Source: Anthopleura xanthogrammica
Taxonomy: Eukaryota; Cnidaria; Anthozoa; Actiniaria; Actiniidae
Direction: 5' to 3'
Assembly: GCA_964019055.1 (NCBI GenBank)
Contig: OZ025210.1
Span: forward strand, 8,885,547-8,949,546
DNA length: 64,000 nt
Each line of letters starts with the position of its first letter. Position 1 is the first letter of the stretch. This document shows positions 59,301-64,000 of the stretch, piece by piece. The notes beneath the pieces were generated by a model. That model saw only the letters and a list, made by a program, of their open reading frames with translations. It had not been told where the DNA came from and did no database searches. The translations under genes were made by a program, and so were the position numbers.

Positions 59301-62300
59301 TTTTTATTAACAAAAAGTTATTTGATCATGAAACAAAGCATGTTATAAGTACAAAAAGTCATTTAATAAGCAACAAATATCACTTAATAAGCAAAAAAGT
59401 CATTTTATCAGTAAAAAGTCAGATTATTAGCAAAAAATACAATTTATAGGTAAAACAAGTCATATTATCAGCAAAAAAATCATCTTATTAGGAAACAGTC
59501 ATTTTACCAGCAAAAAAGTCTTTTTATAAGTAGAAAAATTATATCAGCAAAAAAAAGTCATTTTATTACCAAAAAAAGTCATTTAATAGGTATAAAAGTA
59601 CTTTTATCACCCAAAATGTCATCTTATTGCGAAAAGTCATTTTATCAGGAAAAAAGTCATGTTATTAGCAAAAAGTTATTTTATCATGAAAAAAAGTCAT
59701 GTTATAAGTAGAAAAAGTCATTTAATAAGCAACAAATAACATTTAATAAGCAAAAAAGTCATTTTATCAGTAAAAAGTCAGATTATTAGCAAAAAAAACA
59801 ATTTGTAAGTAAAACAAGTCATATTATCAGCAAAAAAATCATCTCATTAGGAAACTATCATTTTACCAGCAAAAAAGTCTTTTTATAAGTAGGAAAAATT
59901 ATATCAGCCAAAAAAAGTCATTTTTTTACCAAAAAAAGTCATTTTATTAGCAAAAATGTCCTTTAATCAACAAAAAGTGGTTTTATCAGTAAAAAGTATT
60001 TTTATTAGCAAAAACATTATTTTAAAAGCAAAAAAAGTACTTTTATTACCAAAAAGTCATATTATTAGCAAAAAAAAACAATTTATCAGTAAAAAAGTCT
60101 TTTTATTAACAAAAAGTTATTTGATCATGAAACAAAGCATGTTATAAGTACAAAAAGTCATTTAATAAGCAACAAATATCACTTAATAAGCAAAAAAGTC
60201 ATTTTATCAGTAAAAAGTCAGATTATTAGCAAAAAATACAATTTATAGGTAAAACAAGTCATATTATCAGCAAAAAAATCATCTTATTAGGAAACAGTCA
60301 TTTTACCAGCAAAAAAGTCTTTTTATAAGTAGAAAAATTATATCAGCAAAAAAAAGTCATTTTATTACCAAAAAAAGTCATTTAATAGGTATAAAAGTAC
60401 TTTTATCACCCAAAATGTCATCTTATTGCGAAAAGTCATTTTATCAGGAAAAAAGTCATGTTATTAGCAAAAAGTTATTTTATCATGAAAAAAAGTCATG
60501 TTATAAGTAGAAAAAGTCATTTAATAAGCAACAAATAACATTTAATAAGCAAAAAAGTCATTTTATCAGTAAAAAGTCAGATTATTAGCAAAAAAAACAA
60601 TTTATAAGTAAAACAAGTCATATTATCAGCAAAAAAATCATCTCATTAGGAAACTGTCATTTTACCAGCAAAAAAGTCTTTTTATAAGTAGGAAAAATTA
60701 TATCAGCCAAAAAAAGTCATTTTTTTACCAAAAAAAGTCATTTTATTAGCAAAAATGTCCTTTAATCAACAAAAAGTGGTTTTATCAGTAAAAAGTATTT
60801 TTATTAGCAAAAACATTATTTTAAAAGCAAAAAAAGTACTTTTATCACCAAAAAGTCATATTATTAGCAAAAAAAAACAATTTATCAGTAAAAAAGTCTT
60901 TTTATTAACAAAAAGTTATTTGATCATGAAACAAAGCATGTTATAAGTACAAAAAGTCATTTAATAAGCAACAAATATCACTTAATAAGCAAAAAAGTCA
61001 TTTTATCAGTAAAAAGTCAGATTATTAGCAAAAAATACAATTTATAGGTAAAACAAGTCATATTATCAGCAAAAAAATCATCTTATTAGGAAACAGTCAT
61101 TTTACCAGCAAAAAAGTCTTTTTATAAGTAGAAAAATTATATCAGCAAAAAAAAGTCATTTTATTACCAAAAAAAGTCATTTAATAGGTATAAAAGTACT
61201 TTTATCACCCAAAATGTCATCTTATTGCGAAAAGTCATTTTATCAGGAAAAAAGTCATGTTATTAGCAAAAAGTTATTTTATCATGAAAAAAAGTCATGT
61301 TATAAGTAGAAAAAGTCATTTAATAAGCAACAAATAACATTTAATAAGCAAAAAAGTCATTTTATCAGTAAAAAGTCAGATTATTAGCAAAAAAAACAAT
61401 TTATAAGTAAAACAAGTCATATTATCAGCAAAAAAATCATCTCATTAGGAAACTGTCATTTTACCAGCAAAAAAGTCTTTTTATAAGTAGGAAAAATTAT
61501 ATCAGCCAAAAAAAGTCATTTTTTTACCAAAAAAAGTCATTTTATTAGCAAAAATGTCCTTTAATCAACAAAAAGTGGTTTTATCAGTAAAAAGTATTTT
61601 TATTAGCAAAAACATTATTTTAAAAGCAAAAAAAGTACTTTTATCACCAAAAAGTCATATTATTAGCAAAAAAAAACAATTTATCAGTAAAAAAGTCTTT
61701 TTATTAACAAAAAGTTATTTGATCATGAAACAAAGCATGTTATAAGTACAAAAAGTCATTTAATAAGCAACAAATATCACTTAATAAGCAAAAAAGTCAT
61801 TTTATCAGTAAAAAGTCAGATTATTAGCAAAAAATACAATTTATAGGTAAAACAAGTCATATTATCAGCAAAAAAATCATCTTATTAGGAAACAGTCATT
61901 TTACCAGCAAAAAAGTCTTTTTATAAGTAGAAAAATTATATCAGCAAAAAAAAGTCATTTTATTACCAAAAAAAGTCATTTAATAGGTATAAAAGTACTT
62001 TTATCACCCAAAATGTCATCTTATTGCGAAAAGTCATTTTATCAGGAAAAAAGTCATGTTATTAGCAAAAAGTTATTTTATCATGAAAAAAAGTCATGTT
62101 ATAAGTAGAAAAAGTCATTTAATAAGCAACAAATAACATTTAATAAGCAAAAAAGTCATTTTATCAGTAAAAAGTCAGATTATTAGCAAAAAAAACAATT
62201 TGTAAGTAAAACAAGTCATATTATCAGCAAAAAAATCATCTCATTAGGAAACTATCATTTTACCAGCAAAAAAGTCTTTTTATAAGTAGGAAAAATTATA

Positions 62301-64000
62301 TCAGCCAAAAAAAGTCATTTTTTTACCAAAAAAAGTCATTTTATTAGCAAAAATGTCCTTTAATCAACAAAAAGTGGTTTTATCAGTAAAAAGTATTTTT
62401 ATTAGCAAAAACATTATTTTAAAAGCAAAAAAAGTACTTTTATCACCAAAAAGTCATATTATTAGCAAAAAAAAACAATTTATCAGTAAAAAAGTCTTTT
62501 TATTAACAAAAAGTTATTTGATCATGAAACAAAGCATGTTATAAGTACAAAAAGTCATTTAATAAGCAACAAATATCACTTAATAAGCAAAAAAGTCATT
62601 TTATCAGTAAAAAGTCAGATTATTAGCAAAAAATACAATTTATAGGTAAAACAAGTCATATTATCAGCAAAAAAATCATCTTATTAGGAAACAGTCATTT
62701 TACCAGCAAAAAAGTCTTTTTATAAGTAGAAAAATTATATCAGCAAAAAAAAGTCATTTTATTACCAAAAAAAGTCATTTAATAGGTATAAAAGTACTTT
62801 TATCACCCAAAATGTCATCTTATTGCGAAAAGTCATTTTATCAGGAAAAAAGTCATGTTATTAGCAAAAAGTTATTTTATCATGAAAAAAAGTCATGTTA
62901 TAAGTAGAAAAAGTCATTTAATAAGCAACAAATAACATTTAATAAGCAAAAAAGTCATTTTATCAGTAAAAAGTCAGATTATTAGCAAAAAAAACAATTT
63001 ATAAGTAAAACAAGTCATATTATCAGCAAAAAAATCATCTCATTAGGAAACTGTCATTTTACCAGCAAAAAAGTCTTTTTATAAGTAGGAAAAATTATAT
63101 CAGCCAAAAAAAGTCATTTTTTTACCAAAAAAAGTCATTTTATTAGCAAAAATGTCCTTTAATCAACAAAAAGTGGTTTTATCAGTAAAAAGTATTTTTA
63201 TTAGCAAAAACATTATTTTAAAAGCAAAAAAAGTACTTTTATCACCAAAAAGTCATATTATTAGCAAAAAAAAACAATTTATCAGTAAAAAAGTCTTTTT
63301 ATTAACAAAAAGTTATTTGATCATGAAACAAAGCATGTTATAAGTACAAAAAGTCATTTAATAAGCAACAAATATCACTTAATAAGCAAAAAAGTCATTT
63401 TATCAGTAAAAAGTCAGATTATTAGCAAAAAATACAATTTATAGGTAAAACAAGTCATATTATCAGCAAAAAAATCATCTTATTAGGAAACAGTCATTTT
63501 ACCAGCAAAAAAGTCTTTTTATAAGTAGAAAAATTATATCAGCAAAAAAAAGTCATTTTATTACCAAAAAAAGTCATTTAATAGGTATAAAAGTACTTTT
63601 ATCACCCAAAATGTCATCTTATTGCGAAAAGTCATTTTATCAGGAAAAAAGTCATGTTATTAGCAAAAAGTTATTTTATCATGAAAAAAAGTCATGTTAT
63701 AAGTAGAAAAAGTCATTTAATAAGCAACAAATAACATTTAATAAGCAAAAAAGTCATTTTATCAGTAAAAAGTCAGATTATTAGCAAAAAAAACAATTTA
63801 TAAGTAAAACAAGTCATATTATCAGCAAAAAAATCATCTCATTAGGAAACTGTCATTTTACCAGCAAAAAAGTCTTTTTATAAGTAGGAAAAATTATATC
63901 AGCCAAAAAAAGTCATTTTTTTACCAAAAAAAGTCATTTTATTAGCAAAAATGTCCTTTAATCAACAAAAAGTGGTTTTATCAGTAAAAAGTATTTTTAT
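53310..64000. repeat. AT-rich satellite, 799-bp higher-order repeat
   Basis: Landmarks recur every 799 bp. The segment at 53563 returns at 54362, 55162 (800 because of one extra A), 55961, 56760, 57559, 58358, 59157, 59956, 60755, 61554, 62353 and 63152. About 13.4 units are visible and the array runs off the window. Each unit consists of two related parts of about 361 and 438 bp, themselves built of about 20-bp subunits (agcaaaaaagtcattttatc). A 63-codon + strand frame recurs in every unit, but it is low-complexity Lys/Ser/Ile sequence made by subunit repetition, and I do not call it a gene. Confidence 0.95.

Overview
The window looks like a repeat-dominated piece of an AT-rich invertebrate animal genome, possibly a marine cnidarian. 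The animal assignment rests on a BEL/Pao LTR retrotransposon, CR1/L2-like LINE fragments, many foldback MITEs and spliceosomal-type exon borders. The cnidarian guess is weak and comes only from the general repeat landscape. There is no operon, CRISPR array, rRNA operon or intact host gene. Most long open frames here are artefacts of satellite DNA.

Layout. (1) Positions 1 to about 27400 are one satellite field of a 40-bp monomer, purine-rich on the + strand. It begins with a 1005-bp higher-order repeat and continues as a patchwork of block duplications. Four insertions interrupt it: two copies of an internally deleted BEL/Pao element (6740-8325 and 15035-16620), a CACTG-ended MITE (9542-9771) and a 113-bp retroposon with an (AAAT)n tail (23276-23388). 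(2) Positions 27400-52160 are mosaic DNA. Its core is a duplicated block, copy A (about 29149-37254) and copy B (about 43571-51355), which differ by transposon insertions. Comparing the copies gives empty sites, so several insertions are exactly delimited. Four elements sit at TTAA sites: 27521-28803, 29718-30460, 31066-35092 and 46170-49089. Three of them share a terminal motif. Small outposts of the 40-bp satellite lie at 39165-39707, 41668-42250 and 51944-52163. (3) Positions 52163-64000 are a second, unrelated satellite, very A/T-rich, made of about 20-bp subunits. It is irregular at its left edge and then becomes a 799-bp higher-order repeat that runs off the window.

Coding content. The only well-supported protein domain is the BEL/Pao integrase (DDE triad visible), present twice on the minus strand. 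Weaker coding relics are LINE reverse-transcriptase and C-terminal fragments (32167-32934), a possible transposase first exon (38046-38289), a possible RIIa-docking-domain exon (35124-35318, with a frameshifted twin in copy B), a serine-rich exon candidate kept in both copies (37033-37125 and 51134-51226), and an unidentified coding-like stretch (38947-39252).

How the parts relate. The sequence records tandem amplification, block duplication and transposon insertion acting on each other. A retrotransposon inserted once into the satellite and was then copied together with its satellite flanks. A junction at the satellite edge was copied about 12.5 kb away. One TTAA site is occupied by different elements in the two copies of the duplicated block. 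The most notable candidate for something undescribed is this set of TTAA-targeting, long-inverted-repeat elements.
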